In this document: positions 50,675 through 61,896 of the stretch, piece after piece
Numbering within the stretch: position 1 is the stretch's first letter
Layout: each line of letters opens with the position of its first letter
Assembly (NCBI GenBank): GCA_907163375.1
Contig: CAJQUW010000464.1
Coordinates: forward strand, 1-64,000
DNA from: Prostheceraeus crozeri
Taxonomy: Eukaryota; Platyhelminthes; Polycladida; Euryleptidae
Direction: 5' to 3'
DNA length: 64,000 nucleotides
Translations under genes and position numbers: made by a program
The notes under the pieces: generated by a model
What the model was told of the DNA's origin: nothing
Database searches by the model: none
The model's input: only the letters and a program-made list of their open reading frames with translations

Positions 50675-52950
50675 AGTAGTAAGAAAACGGCGAACACCAG
50701 ATAGCGCAAGATGGCCGCCATCGCTGACGTCCCCCCCCCTCTGGAACGGCGGAGTGCCGTGGTCGGCCGCCGTGGTGCTTCGGGTCTGAGTCCCCCCCTC
50801 TGGAACGATAGAGTGTCGTGGTGGACTTGGGCGACCGCCAGGATTAGTCTTGAGGCTATAGTGTGTGATGTTTTTCGTGCAATCTGCTGAATGTTGGGTT
50901 GTAAAATGGGTTGTTTCGAGTGGAAGGAGTGGTCGGATGAGAAAACGGAGGTCGGATTCGTATTCAGCGTGAAATTCTGCATCGGTAGGGTGAGTTTCAA
51001 GGCAATCGGAGAGAAAAAATTTTCGGCTGACGTCCCCCCCCCTGGACAGCTTGCTTCGATTTTGGCTTCCAGTGGACGGATTTTGTCGTGCGATAGCTCG
51101 TTTGAAAGCTAAGAGTGAGACAAATTCAGTGAAAGAAACGGCTTGTTCATATCTGTCTTCATTCAAAAGTTAGAGCGGTTACAAGATTTTAGGTCGGAGC
51201 TCGCTCACCTAAAAAAATCCTAAGTGTCAGAGTGACTTTGTATGGGTAAAATTTTGAAAATTTTCCAAAGTGTGGAATTTCGACCTGGGACCGTCACCAA
51301 AACATTTTTCATCAAATTTCACTGACCTCCCCCCCCCTCTGGACAGCTTGCTTCGATCTTGGCTTCCAGTGGACGGATTTTGTCGTGCGATAGCTCGTTT
51401 GAAAGCTAAGAGTGAGACAAATTCAGTGAAAGAATCGGCTTGTTCCTATCTGTCTTCATTCAAAAGTTAGAGCGGTTACAAGATTTTAGGTCGGAGCTCG
51501 CTCACCTGAAAAAATCCTAAGTGTCAGAGTGGCTTTGTATGGGTAAAATTTTGAAAATTTTCCAAAGTGTGGAATTTCGACCTGGGACCGTCACCAAAAC
51601 ATTTTTCATCAAATTTTGAAATTTCACTGACGTCCCCCCCCTCTGGACAGCTTGCTTCGATCTTGGCTTCCAGTGGACGGATTTTGTCGTGCGATAGCTC
51701 GTTTGAAAGCTAAGAGTGAGACAAATTCAGTGAAAGAAACGGCTAGTTCCTATCTGTCTTCATTCAAAAGTTAGAGCGGTTACAAGATTTTAGGTTGGAG
51801 CTCGCTCACCTGAAAAAATCCTAAGTGTCAGAGTGACTTTGTATGGGTAAAATTTTGAAAATTTTCCAAAGTGTGGAATTTCGACCTGGGACCGTCACCA
51901 AAACATTTTTCATCAAATTTTGAAATTTCACTGACGTCCCCCCCCCTCTGGACAGCTTGCTTCGATCTTGGCTTCCAGTGGACGGATTTTGTCGTGCGAT
52001 AGCTCGTTTGAAAGCTAAGAGTGAGACAAATTCAGTGAAAGAAACGGCTTGTTCCTATCTGTCTTCATTCAAAAGTTAGAGCGGTTACAAGATTTTAGGT
52101 CGGAGCTCGCTCACCTGAAAAAATCCTAAGTGTCAGAGTGACTTTGTATGGGTAAAATTTTGAAAATTTTCCAAAGTGTGGAATTTCGACCTGGGACCGT
52201 CACCAAAACATTTTTCATCAAATTTCACTGACCTCCCCCCCCCTCTGGACAGCTAGCTTCGATCTTGGCTTCTAGTGGACGGATTTTGTCGTGCGATAGC
52301 TCGTTTGAAAGCTAAGAGTGAGACAAATTCAGTGAAAGAAACGGCTTGTTCCTATCTGTCTTCGTTCAAAAGTTAGAGCGGTTACAAGATTTTAGGTCGG
52401 AGCTCGCTCACCTGAAAAAATCCTAAGTGTCAGAGTGACTTTGTATGGGTAAAATTTTGAAAATTTTCCAAAGTGTGGAATTTCGACCTGGGACCGTCAC
52501 CAAAACATTTTTCATCAAATTTCACTGACCTCCCCCCCCTCTGGACAGCTAGCTTCGATCTTGGCTTCTAGTGGACGGATTTTGTCGTGCAATAGCTCGT
52601 TTGAAAGCTAAGAGTGAGACAAATTCAGTGAAAGAAACGGCTTGTTCATATCTGTCTTCATTCAAAAGTTAGAGCGGTTACAAGATTTTAGGTCGGAGCT
52701 CGCTCACCTGAAAAAATCCTAAGTGTCAGAGTGGCTTTGTATGGGTAAAATTTTGAAAATTTTCCAAAGTGTGGAATTTCGACCTGGGACCGTCACCAAA
52801 ACATTTTTCATCAAATTTCTCTGAACGAGGGGGGGAGGGGGGGAGTCAGTGAAATTTGATGAAAAATGTTTTGGTAAAGGTCCCAGGTCGAAATTCGGAA
52901 GTTTTAAATTTTTCAAAATTTTCACCACACTGGAGCTCTCACACTTAGGA
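50675..52950. repeat. Left-end satellite array, copy B (~300-bp units)
   Basis: Two ~60-bp palindromic units (about 50735-50840), then six ~300-bp units whose 'ctggacagct' anchors fall near 51044, 51341, 51645, 51950, 52247 and 52543 (periods about 296-305 bp). It ends with the same inverted-repeat arm (about 52780-52900) as copy A. Copies A, B and C have different unit numbers. Confidence 0.9.
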
Positions 52951-53131
52951 ATTTTTTCACTTGTGGCATGTTACATGGACATGTGCTGACGGACCAACTT
53001 CCCGTGATCATATGAGAATGGTTCAGGTGTCATATTGTAAAGAATGATGAGACGAATCGTTTGCAACAAACCGCATGTCGCTACGATGAATACTTTCGGA
53101 GATAGAGCCATTTTAAGTTTTCTTCCGAGCA

Positions 53132-53139
53132 TATATAAA
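53132..53139 (+). promoter_or_regulatory. TATA box, leader promoter, copy B
   Basis: TATATAAA 49 bp before the donor at 53181, identical in context to copy A. Confidence 0.75.
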
Positions 53140-53180
53140 CCCCCGACAACGTAAGTCTGATCACTTCATCGAAAGACGAG

Positions 53181-53713
53181 GTAAGCGACGGTCGTCGCTC
53201 TGAGCTCCCGATATCGGGTGTTTCAAAGGACTCTATCTTTTGAAGTAGGCAAGCTATCTTCTTACTTCAAAGTTTGTATGATAGAGTTTGATAGTGTCTT
53301 TACTACTGATAAAATTTTTTAAAAGTAGTATGAGTAGTAAAATGCGGAATTTTTTAAAAATTCTTAATTTTCACTTTTTTCAAAGTTTTAACATATAGAC
53401 TAAGGTTTTCAAGTATCCTGAGTTCAAATATGCTATCAGATTTGAAATTTAACTAAGTCTAAGGCAGCTTTGAGGGGTTAGATCCCAGCTACTGATCACT
53501 ACCTTTGACTCGGCGTTCCTGTTACCACTTCGGGGCAGTGACAATGATGTCTTCAGCTGTAAAGAGCGGGTATCGGGGAAGATCTCTCACTTCCCTAGTG
53601 ATCAGTACAAGGCCTTCGGGCTGTTGACGGGATCGAGTGCCACTCACTACACTCTTTAGGAATATGACTGTACTACATGATTCCAAACTTATACAAATTT
53701 CATTATCTTACAG
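53181..53713 (+). other. Leader intron, copy B (predicted)
   Basis: GACGAG|GTAAGC donor and TTATCTTACAG acceptor ending at 53713, 17 bp before the ATG at 53731. Confidence 0.7.
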
Positions 53714-53730
53714 CTAACGATAAATCTAAC

Positions 53731-54909
53731 ATGGCTAATGACAGGAACCGCAAATACCATATTAAAATGTGCTCATGTGGGCGAGTTAATCGCAGTGCGG
53801 ACGCCAAGGCTCATGTCAAGAAGGCGGGCACCGGCCACATGATTATCTTGAATAGGGTTGCGTGCGTGAAGTGTAGAGTGCTGAAGGGTGATGAGGATGA
53901 GGCGCGTTTTTACAGAGTGCATGCTGACTGTAGTGGTGGTTTAGTGACTGATTTGAGATTTACGCAGTTGATTGTGGAAGAGAGGGAGCGAATGTTGGCG
54001 ATCGAGCGAGAGGGTAAGGCTGAGAATGTTGTTGAGAATGTTGTTGAGAATGATGAGTTGGCGAGAGCGGTTGCGTCGTTGGAGGGTGAGATTGAGCGAA
54101 AGAGAGTGCTTGAGAGTGATGATGAGGATGATGTGGATTTAGATAGGGAGCGTGTGAGGAAGCGTGTGAGGAAGTTGAGCTCTTCGTCATCGGAGGTGTC
54201 AAACATCGTCATCACCGACCCCCCGAAGAGCTCATCTTCCCCAAAAGTGAAGAGTGGTGGGATTCGTGTGCAGTCGGCGAGGTGGTTGAAGGATGAAGAG
54301 AAGAGGCATGTTTCGCAGCAGATGGCGCATGATTTGTTGGTGAATAAGTATGAGAGTTTGAAGAAAGTGAAGGATGAAGTTGTGAAGGAGTTGGATGAGT
54401 TGAAAAAGAAGGAACTGAAGTCGAAGGAGGTGGCGGATGAAAACATTAGAATGAGGCGTTGTGTGACTGATTTGAAGAATAAGACGCGAGAGTTGGAAGA
54501 GAAGAATGATGAGTGTGAGAAGAGGGCGAGTGCTGCGGAGAGAAGAATGAGAGATGCAGAAGCGAAGTTTGAGGAGATGATGAAGGAGATGAGTGTGTTG
54601 AGAGCGAGGAATGTTGAGTTGGAGAGGACTGTGGCTCGGCGGGGTGATGAGAGGCAGGCGTATGAGAAGTTGGAGCGCATGAGGGATGAGTGGGAACGTG
54701 TGAATGAGGATCGTTTGTTTGAGTTTCACATCCCTATTCGGGATAATCATTTGGCCGGCGAAGTACTCGTCAATCAAAATCTGGACGAGTCCATCCTATG
54801 TTATAACGGTCATCCGACGAAAAAATGCCTCCACGCCAGCCTACGAATGCGCGGCCATCTCCACAAATTTTCGATTCGGAAACGCGCGAGACTGCCAAAG
54901 GATGACTAA
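53731..54909 (+). CDS. Family-2 Cys/His plus coiled-coil protein, 392 aa, copy B
   Basis: MANDRNRKYHIKMCSCGRVN. I choose this ATG rather than the in-frame one at 53677 because the latter lies in the predicted leader intron. Same architecture as copy A: Cys/His-rich N-terminus, acidic DDEDD patch, a slightly longer RKRVRKLSSSS linker (one extra RVRK unit), a long coiled coil and a C-terminal KCLHASLRMRGHLHKF. The substitutions relative to copy A are scattered and the frame is open in both, favouring real coding. Unknown function. Confidence 0.75.
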   Translation: MANDRNRKYHIKMCSCGRVNRSADAKAHVKKAGTGHMIILNRVACVKCRVLKGDEDEARFYRVHADCSGGLVTDLRFTQLIVEERERMLAIEREGKAENVVENVVENDELARAVASLEGEIERKRVLESDDEDDVDLDRERVRKRVRKLSSSSSEVSNIVITDPPKSSSSPKVKSGGIRVQSARWLKDEEKRHVSQQMAHDLLVNKYESLKKVKDEVVKELDELKKKELKSKEVADENIRMRRCVTDLKNKTRELEEKNDECEKRASAAERRMRDAEAKFEEMMKEMSVLRARNVELERTVARRGDERQAYEKLERMRDEWERVNEDRLFEFHIPIRDNHLAGEVLVNQNLDESILCYNGHPTKKCLHASLRMRGHLHKFSIRKRARLPKDD

Positions 54910-54913
54910 CTTG

Positions 54914-54974
54914 GTAAGTGAAAAAGTAAATAAGATAGTATATCCTATTCTAATACATATCATTTTCATTGCAG
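54914..54974 (+). other. 3'-UTR mini-intron, copy B (predicted)
   Basis: CTTG|GTAAGT to CATTGCAG, 61 nt, just after the stop. Counterpart of 35294-35353. Confidence 0.6.
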
Positions 54975-55026
54975 ATCTTTGCCCGCCTTCACCACCCCAT
55001 CACGTCACTCCCGAGAACGAACCATC

Positions 55027-55042
55027 GGCTCTCTTAAGGGCC
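55027..55042 (+). terminator. Histone-type 3' stem-loop after 392-aa gene, copy B
   Basis: GGCTCT-CTTA-AGGGCC then ACC; CAAGACA follows. Confidence 0.6.
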
Positions 55043-55167
55043 ACCTAGGGGCAAGACATGATAGAACCTCCACGCGGTTTGCCCTGGGCAGTCTTCGGAC
55101 TGGCGAATACTATCATTAAGTTGAAACTGCTATCAGTCAACTTGAACGTTGCGTCGCGTTAGAGGGG

Positions 55168-55175
55168 TATATAAA
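55168..55175 (+). promoter_or_regulatory. TATA box of 88-aa gene, copy B
   Basis: TATATAAA 39 bp before the ATG at 55207. Confidence 0.75.
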
Positions 55176-55206
55176 CCACTGCCTCTCATTTCATTTCATT
55201 TCAATC

Positions 55207-55473
55207 ATGCAGACGCCGAACAGTCAAGTCAGCTCTCCTCGCGGACCGCAGTTAAGGCCGCGAAATTTATTTGAGGAGTTTGTCAGGCTAGAGGAGCAAG
55301 ACAGAGTTTTTAATAATCTTGCTCGGATTGGCAATCCGATGACAGCAACTGCTGTCAATCCAACGGAATGGCGCTACATTCCACTTTTTAGCCATGTACC
55401 AGTTAGTGTGGAAGTCGACAGTGCTACCAAAGAGAGAGTCAAAGACTCTCTCAGCAGAATTGGTAGGGTGTAA
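55207..55473 (+). CDS. Family-2 88-aa protein, copy B
   Basis: Same length and sequence pattern as 35586-35852 with a handful of substitutions (for example RVFNNLARIG for RVHNNLARIG, VEVDSATKER for VEFESATKER). It occupies the same TATA-ORF-hairpin unit. The hairpin begins 30 nt after the stop. Confidence 0.75.
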   Translation: MQTPNSQVSSPRGPQLRPRNLFEEFVRLEEQDRVFNNLARIGNPMTATAVNPTEWRYIPLFSHVPVSVEVDSATKERVKDSLSRIGRV

Positions 55474-55502
55474 GATGACGTTACTCCCGAGAATGAACCA
55501 TC

Positions 55503-55518
55503 GGCTCTCTTAAGGGCC
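55503..55518 (+). terminator. Histone-type 3' stem-loop after 88-aa gene, copy B
   Basis: GGCTCT-CTTA-AGGGCC, ACC, CAAGACA. 30 nt after the stop. Confidence 0.6.
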
Positions 55519-55691
55519 ACCATGGGGCAAGACATGATAGAACCTCCTCGCGGTTTGCCCTGGGCAGTCTTCGGACTGGCGAATACTATCATTAAGTTGA
55601 ATCTGCTATCAGTCAACTTGAACATTATGCAGTCGATTGCTATCCCTGAAGCATTCTGATTCGCTGTTGAGCAATTCATTGTTGAAAACCC

Positions 55692-55699
55692 TATATAAG
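55692..55699 (+). promoter_or_regulatory. TATA box of 84-aa gene, copy B
   Basis: TATATAAG 41 bp before the ATG at 55740. Confidence 0.75.
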
Positions 55700-55739
55700 C
55701 CAGAAGATTGTAGCGCTTCTCATTCAATTTGAAGTCACG

Positions 55740-55994
55740 ATGGAAGCGACATCTACCGACAACATTCCCGTCTTCACCGATGAAGACAACGCCATTCCCG
55801 AGTTCGTCATCCTCGACGAGTGGGATGAGGAGGATGAGAAGAAGGGGAAGATCAAGAGGATCGTTTGGACGGATGAGGTGTGGACTCCAAATACCACCCG
55901 CATCCGAAAGGTGCCAGATGCACCAGTACGACCTCGGCGGTATAGGGTATACGAGAACCTAACCGTCATACCCATTGACTATTCAAGCCAATAG
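55740..55994 (+). CDS. Family-2 84-aa acidic protein, copy B
   Basis: MEATSTDNIPVFTDED with the same acidic LDEWDEEDEKKGK stretch, IVWTDEVWTPNTTRIRK and basic PVRPRRYRVYENL. Same position as 36119-36373, with a histone-like hairpin 31 nt beyond the stop. Confidence 0.7.
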   Translation: MEATSTDNIPVFTDEDNAIPEFVILDEWDEEDEKKGKIKRIVWTDEVWTPNTTRIRKVPDAPVRPRRYRVYENLTVIPIDYSSQ

Positions 55995-56024
55995 TCATCT
56001 TGTTACTCCCGAGAACGAACCATC

Positions 56025-56040
56025 GGCTCTCTTAAGGGCC
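56025..56040 (+). terminator. Histone-type 3' stem-loop after 84-aa gene, copy B
   Basis: GGCTCT-CTTA-AGGGCC, ACC, CAAGACA. Third cassette of copy B. Confidence 0.6.
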
Positions 56041-56953
56041 ACCATGGGGCAAGACATGATAGAACCTCCTCGCGGTTTGCCCTGGGCAGTCTTCGGACTG
56101 GCGAATACTATCATTAAGTTGAATCTGCTATCAGTCAACTTGAACGTTGCAAATGAAGTTCGGTGTAATACTTCCTTTCGACGGGCGTTCCTGTAAAGGG
56201 CGGCGGTGAAACCCGTAGCTATGTATACCGCAAGGGACATTCGGCAATGGTCAATCTTGTTAAACCTCTCTGCGTCATGTTTGCAAGTGATTGCCTCTGT
56301 CTCAACGTAGTATGCATTCGCGTCAGGGCGACATTTAGCCAACTGTCGAAGGTTGCCTAAAACTTTCCATTGCATACGTTATGAGAACCATGAGTTCTAC
56401 CTGTCTCTATCAATGAGACGAATTGATGAATGGAATGAAATGGGAGGACACTCACGCGCCACACGCAACATAACACACTTCTCTCTTCCGTAGTCTAACA
56501 AGCTCTTTACACATGGATCGCAGTCGATTGCTATCCCTGTATCAGAAGTGTAAGCTATCTTAATTTTATTTGACACTATTTCATCTATTATCATCATCAT
56601 CGTCCATATGAAATGTTTTAAGATTTACAAGTTAGACTAAGCGTGCTACTATTTCCAAATGAAAAAGTATACATGGTTAAATCATCCACTTAAGCCCATC
56701 CGTAGTCTAACAAGCTCTTTACACATGGATCGCAGTCGATTGCTATCCCTGTATCAGAAGTGTAAGCTATCTTAATTTTATTTGACACTATTTCATCTAC
56801 CATTATCACCCATATGAAATGTTATAAGATTTGCAAGTTAAACTAAGCGTGCTACTATTTCCAAATGAAAAAGTATACATGGTTAAATTATTCACTAAAG
56901 CCCCATTCAAGTAAGTCAGTATGAAAGCAAAGATAATACGAAATAAACATTTA
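56041..56953. repeat. Non-coding spacer with ~200-bp tandem duplication, copy B
   Basis: Counterpart of 36424-37333. The 'cgtagtctaacaagctc' unit starts near 56490 and 56701. Antisense ORFs that read back through the hairpin cassette are not credible genes. Confidence 0.7.
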
Positions 56954-57391
56954 TTATGGCATGTATTTCAAAAGGTCTTCATCGTCAATATCGTCCCAGA
57001 GTCTGACTTCACATAGATCACAAAAACAGTTGAGCTGCTTTAAACGTTCTTCTGCAGCGTCCCTCACTTTCTCAATGTACGCCCACTCCGCCACGGTTCG
57101 CGGTTGGGAGTTAGGGGTGTACCACTCCCATATTTGATGCAAGTGCGACTTGCTGGTCATCTCCATCACCCCTTCGGCATCATATTGTAAATATTTCCAC
57201 CGTATGCCTGTTAGGTCGGGCAACTCCTCTTCATCGTCCTCCGATAATGATAACTTTCGTATATTGTCGAGATTGTATGTCTTCTCCACCTTCGCCTTTC
57301 TTGGTGCATTTGGTGTAACGAGCACCTTTGCTGATGTACATGGAGAGGAGAACTCCAATGCGGTATTTGGTGTTGTTGGAGGACTTGTCAT
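56954..57391 (-). CDS. Family-2 145-aa protein, copy B
   Basis: MTSPPTTPNTALEFSSP. The N-terminal half differs strongly from copy A, while the C-terminal domain (LTGIRWKYLQYD, IWEWYTPNSQPRT, CFCDLCEVRLWDDIDDEDLL) is shared. Divergent from the polymerase gene across 57392-57616. Unknown function. Confidence 0.7.
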   Translation of the reverse strand: MTSPPTTPNTALEFSSPCTSAKVLVTPNAPRKAKVEKTYNLDNIRKLSLSEDDEEELPDLTGIRWKYLQYDAEGVMEMTSKSHLHQIWEWYTPNSQPRTVAEWAYIEKVRDAAEERLKQLNCFCDLCEVRLWDDIDDEDLLKYMP

Positions 57392-57504
57392 GTTGTCTTT
57401 GAAATGCTGACTTTGAATAATGATAACTTTAACATTTTTCTAATTCTTAAGTATACACAAGCAGCCAATCAGAATGAACATCCAATGAATGAAGAGAATG
57501 AAAG

Positions 57505-57512
57505 TATATAAG
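57505..57512 (+). promoter_or_regulatory. TATA box of polymerase gene, copy B
   Basis: TATATAAG 112 bp upstream of the ATG-only exon at 57617. Confidence 0.7.
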
Positions 57513-57616
57513 CAAAGTGACATTCATGTCATTTCATTTAATCTGTGAATCATAAAAGTGACGAACGCACGATCTCTCTCTTTGACTATTATTCTGTCTG
57601 ATCATATTTCATTAAA

Positions 57617-60600
57617 ATGGTAAGTTAAAGATTTCCTCTCTCATCTCCCTCAAACGTGTGACTAATAGCATCTTCCTCAATTTCAGGCATCAACTTCATC
57701 ACCAACGCCCTCCCTTCTCGAGGAAAGTTTAGAGTTATTGAGTCAAGGTAGGTTGTAACACTACACTGAGGCTTGAACAGAGATGATAGAATGATTTCTC
57801 TTTCAGGTGATGTGAGTTCCAGCTCAGAACTGTCGCGACATGGCAACGAGTGGGAATGTGCTGACTGTGGGCACATCTTCACGAGGAAATGGGATCTCAC
57901 CCGACACATCAAGCGAGGTGTTTGTCGACCTAAGCCGGCATCAATCTCCGGAGGTGGGGATGATTCTGTTAACGTCGTCTCCTTTTCTTGCGACTTGTGC
58001 GCTCAGTCTTTCGAGACACGTTTTGAACTATCTTCGCACAGACTTCAACATACACACACGAACGATACCTACACCAACGGTACCTCCTCTATCCGACTCA
58101 CTGAAGTGTCCATAAATAATTTAGTGAGGAACTACCAGATGGACTCCTCAGAAACCATTGCTAACTTTGAGGAATGGTTTCATCAAAATTCATCATTGAT
58201 AGAAGCGCTCTTCAACAATTTAGACAATTTTAGGATGAAGGCGCTCATCTATCTTAAAATAAAATATGTAAAAATCGACCACCATACTGGACAAATAATA
58301 GAGAGGTTGGAGTTTCACATACCCTCCTCTCCTGCAACCGAGGTTGTAGACTATGAGTCTTGGATAAATTTTCACATCCAAGGATTAAAATTAAATATTG
58401 ATAAATTTAACGAGCGCGATAGCGGTCTCATTTTTGACGGCATTGAGTCCGCCTTATTTAAAATCAGTTTATTAGGAAATCATAGTGGTCGAGGCTCCTT
58501 TAAACTTCCAAAAATTTTAAAAAACAAAACAGCAGTCATTAATGTCGATTGCGAATCGCAATGTTTTAAATATGCTGTCCTCTCCATTCTCCACTATAAT
58601 GATATCAATGCGAATCGAAATCGCGCATATAGCTATAGGCAGTGGGAGAATGAATTAAACTTCGATGACTGTAATAGTGACGATATGAAAATTAAAGATA
58701 TAGAAAAATTTGAAAAATTGAACAACATTAAAATAGTTCTCCATGTTTGGGAAAAGGGATTGAAGGGTGTGCGCTACAACTCGCGTTCGAGTTGTTATGA
58801 CCACGTTGTCAACCTTTTATTAGTAAGACAGGATGATAGTGAGGAATGGCACTACTGCGGCATTCCCAAAATTTCTCGCTTATACCACCACTTAAGAAAT
58901 TCTACCTCATCAGAGATTTATTACTGTGACAGATGCATTCGGAACTTTAGGAGTAAAAACAAATTTGAAACTCATTATGAGTGGTGTAAGCGAGGTAAAC
59001 TGCAAATGGAACGCATGCCCAAAGATAAGGAGTTTTCATATAGAGAGAATGGCGATGAACTAAGTCCTCTTCGTGTCATCTATGCTGACATCGAATGTTA
59101 TATCGATGATAACATCCATCGACCAGCAGCCATTTCCTGCTATGAAGTATGGCATGACCATTTCCAAAATAGAAAAAATAAAATGCACGTCTGGCAAGGT
59201 GAGGATTGTATTTACCAATTCCTACAATTCCTCAAACAGGCTGTAAAATTTCAGCAAAAGTATGATGGTGAACTCTATCGCAGATCATTGCATATGACAG
59301 CAGATGATCAAGTAAAATTTGATAGTTGCAACGTTTGCCCCAACTGTAGGAAAACATTTGATGATGATAAGATTAAGAAAGTGCGCGACCATGATCACAT
59401 CACTGGTAAATTTAGAAACGCACTATGTTCAAAATGCAATTTTTCACTTAGGATGAAACGGCGTACATTACCCGTCATTTTCCATAATTTCAAGGGCTAC
59501 GATAGCCATATGATAATAAAAGGAGGTTTAGGTCAAATGAAAGAGTGGAAGCTTGATGTAATAGCACAAACGAGAGAGAAGTTTATGGCCATGACAGCAA
59601 AAGTGCCTGTCGATAAAACTAAAGAAAATAAGACGGTCTATTTTGATATAAAATTTTTAGATTCCTACCAATTTATGACTGCATCACTGGCCTCTCTCGT
59701 ACAAAATCTAAAGTCTCTTCCACTAACACAAAATCTTAAGAAACAATATCCAAATCTAACCGATGAAGTCATCACACGGAAAGGAGTCTTTCCATATGCA
59801 TATTTTGATGCGATTAGTAAACTCGGCGAGACTTCTCTTCCGCCCATAGATAAATTTAAAAATGATTTGATCGGCGCAGAATGTAAGACCGAAGATTATG
59901 AACATGCACAAGATGCATGGATAAAATTTGACTGCCATACATTTGGCGAATATATGATTGCCTATCTTAAGTTAGATGTATTTTTGCTGGCTGATGTATT
60001 TCAGGAGTTTCGACGAGTGGCATTAGAAGAAGATAAGTTAGATCCCGTCCACTTTGTCAGTCTACCAGCCATGTCATTTAAGTCTGCTTTTAAAATGACT
60101 GGTGAGACCATTCATCTCTTACAAGATCCAGAGATGTATAATTTATTTGAGCGAGGAATTCGCGGTGGTCTCACATTTGTAAATAAACATAGGTTAAAAT
60201 CAAAAATAGTAGGCGATGATCAGACTCATCTTAAGTATTATGACCAAAATAATTTGTATGGTAGTTCATTATCCAAACCGCTACCTCACTCTGAGTTTAG
60301 CTGGTTAGATGATAGTGAAATTCAACATTTCTCCAACCCTTCTAACATACTAGCAATCCCAGATGAAGGTGATTGGGGATATTATTTTGAGATAGATCTA
60401 ATCTATCCAAATAATATTAAACATAAAACCGTAGATTTTCCACTCGCACCCGAATCAGGTGAAGTGAGTAAAGATATGTTTTCCGACTTTATGAAACAAT
60501 TTCATAAAGATTTAGAATCATGTGGACAACCCAAGTATAAGCCTTGCCGCAAACTTTTGCTCACTCAATATGATAAAGAAAACTATCTAGTTCACTTTAG

Positions 60601-61591
60601 CATCTTAAAATTTTATTTAGAAATGGGCATGATTTTAAAAAGAGTTCACCGCATTATTAAATTTAGACAGAAAGCCTTCCTCAAACCCTACATAGATAGT
60701 AACAGCCAGAAACGTGCACTAGCCCAAAATAATTTTGAAAAAGATTTTTATAAATATAAGAACAACAGTCTATTTGGTAAGACGATGGAGGATGTTAGAA
60801 AGCGCGTAAACTACAAACTAGTTAATGATGATCAAAAGTATCACAAATTGACCTCATCACCTCTATTCATCGATAGAGACATTATCGATGAGGATCTTGT
60901 AGGTATTAAAATGATAAAATCTGAAGTTGAGTTGTGCAAACCCATCTATATTGGTCAAGCTGTTCTAGATTACTCCAAGCTTGAAATGTATCAACTCTTC
61001 TATAAAATACTAAAACCGTGTCCTCTCGTAAAAGAGGTTCGTTTGTTGGGTGGTGACACAGATAGTTTCTTCTTAGGTATTACCACTCAAAAAGATTTAA
61101 ATTTTAATGAAGTAGGAAAATCTTTAGAAAGATATTTTGATACATCAAATTATCCTACTGATCATCCACTATACTCCATCAAAAATAAGGCCAAACTTGG
61201 TTGTTTTAAGGATGAGACAGCAGGGAAGGAGATAGCTGAAATGATTCTCCTCCGCCCTAAAATGTATTCTATGAAATTAAAGGATAGTGATGATAGCATT
61301 AAGCGCGCTAAAGGCATATCAAGATCATTGGTCTCTAACATGAAACATAAAAATTTCAAGGGAGCCTATAGAAATAAAAATATAACGTTTGTCAATATGA
61401 CAATCTTAAAATCTAAGTCGCATGAGATCAAAACTCATACTTTTAGGAAACGGGCGCTTTCAGCATGGGAGGATAAGAGGTGCTGGCTAGAACACAACAT
61501 ATCTCTTCCACATGGACATCCTGACACAAACATACCACCACCCAAAAGAATTAAACTCACACTACCACATTCAGGAGACGTCTTAGCATAA
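57617..61591 (+). CDS. polB: Family-2 protein-primed DNA polymerase B, intact, spliced
   Basis: Exon 1 codes only the ATG (57617-57619|GTAAGT). Exon 2 is 57687-57747. Exon 3 is 57807-61591. The introns are 67 and 59 nt with TTTCAG acceptors. Joined length is 3,849 nt, i.e. 1,282 residues. N-terminal C2H2 fingers: CADCGHIFTRKWDLTRHIKR, CDLCAQSFETRFELSSH, and a third at CDRCIRNFRSKNKFETH. A NVDCESQCFKYAVLSILHY region follows. Exonuclease motifs: YADIECYID (~59082), FHNFKGYDSH (~59479), YLKLDVFLLAD (~59962). A zinc patch CPNC...DHDHITGK...CSKC lies between the first two. Polymerase motifs: A YYDQNNLYG (~60237), B NNSLFGKTM (~60760), C GGDTDSFF (~61048). All key acidic residues are present, so the enzyme looks functional. 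Confidence 0.92.
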
Positions 61592-61896
61592 TCATCCTTA
61601 ACTTAGTATTTTGATGTTGATTTCTGTAGATAAACATTGTTGTTTTATGTATCGCATGAGATTGTTTTTTCCTTGTGAATATGTGTCCACATCTGTACAT
61701 TCCCCATGTGATGACTTTTCCACTGAAAGACATTTTTCCTATCCCTGTATATTTCCACCCTTCACGAAGTAAAAAGACTTTTTGTATATAGCAATGTTTA
61801 TTGAAGTGCGCTCATGTATATATTTTCAGTGGATGTTGTATAAAGTCTATTGCTTCACATTCATGTACATATTTCAATAAATGTTGTATAAAGACT
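61592..61896. other. Convergent 3' spacer between polymerase and penton gene
   Basis: Non-coding. It carries a short duplicated stretch ('catgtatatattttcagtgg' / 'catgtacatatttcaataa' type) with AATAAA-like signals ('tcaataaatgttgtataaag'), suitable for polyadenylation of one or both convergent genes. Confidence 0.5.

Noticed and set aside
51270-52928. Short frames inside the copy B satellite array (e.g. 51270-51470, 52719-52928)
   Set aside because: Satellite unit translations, repeated with each ~300-bp unit.
55995-56375. 126-aa minus-strand frame across the 3' cassette, and relatives at 24910, 35753, 36345 and 55374
   Set aside because: They read back through the stem-loop cassette; their similarity reflects cassette repetition, and lengths and starts are not conserved.
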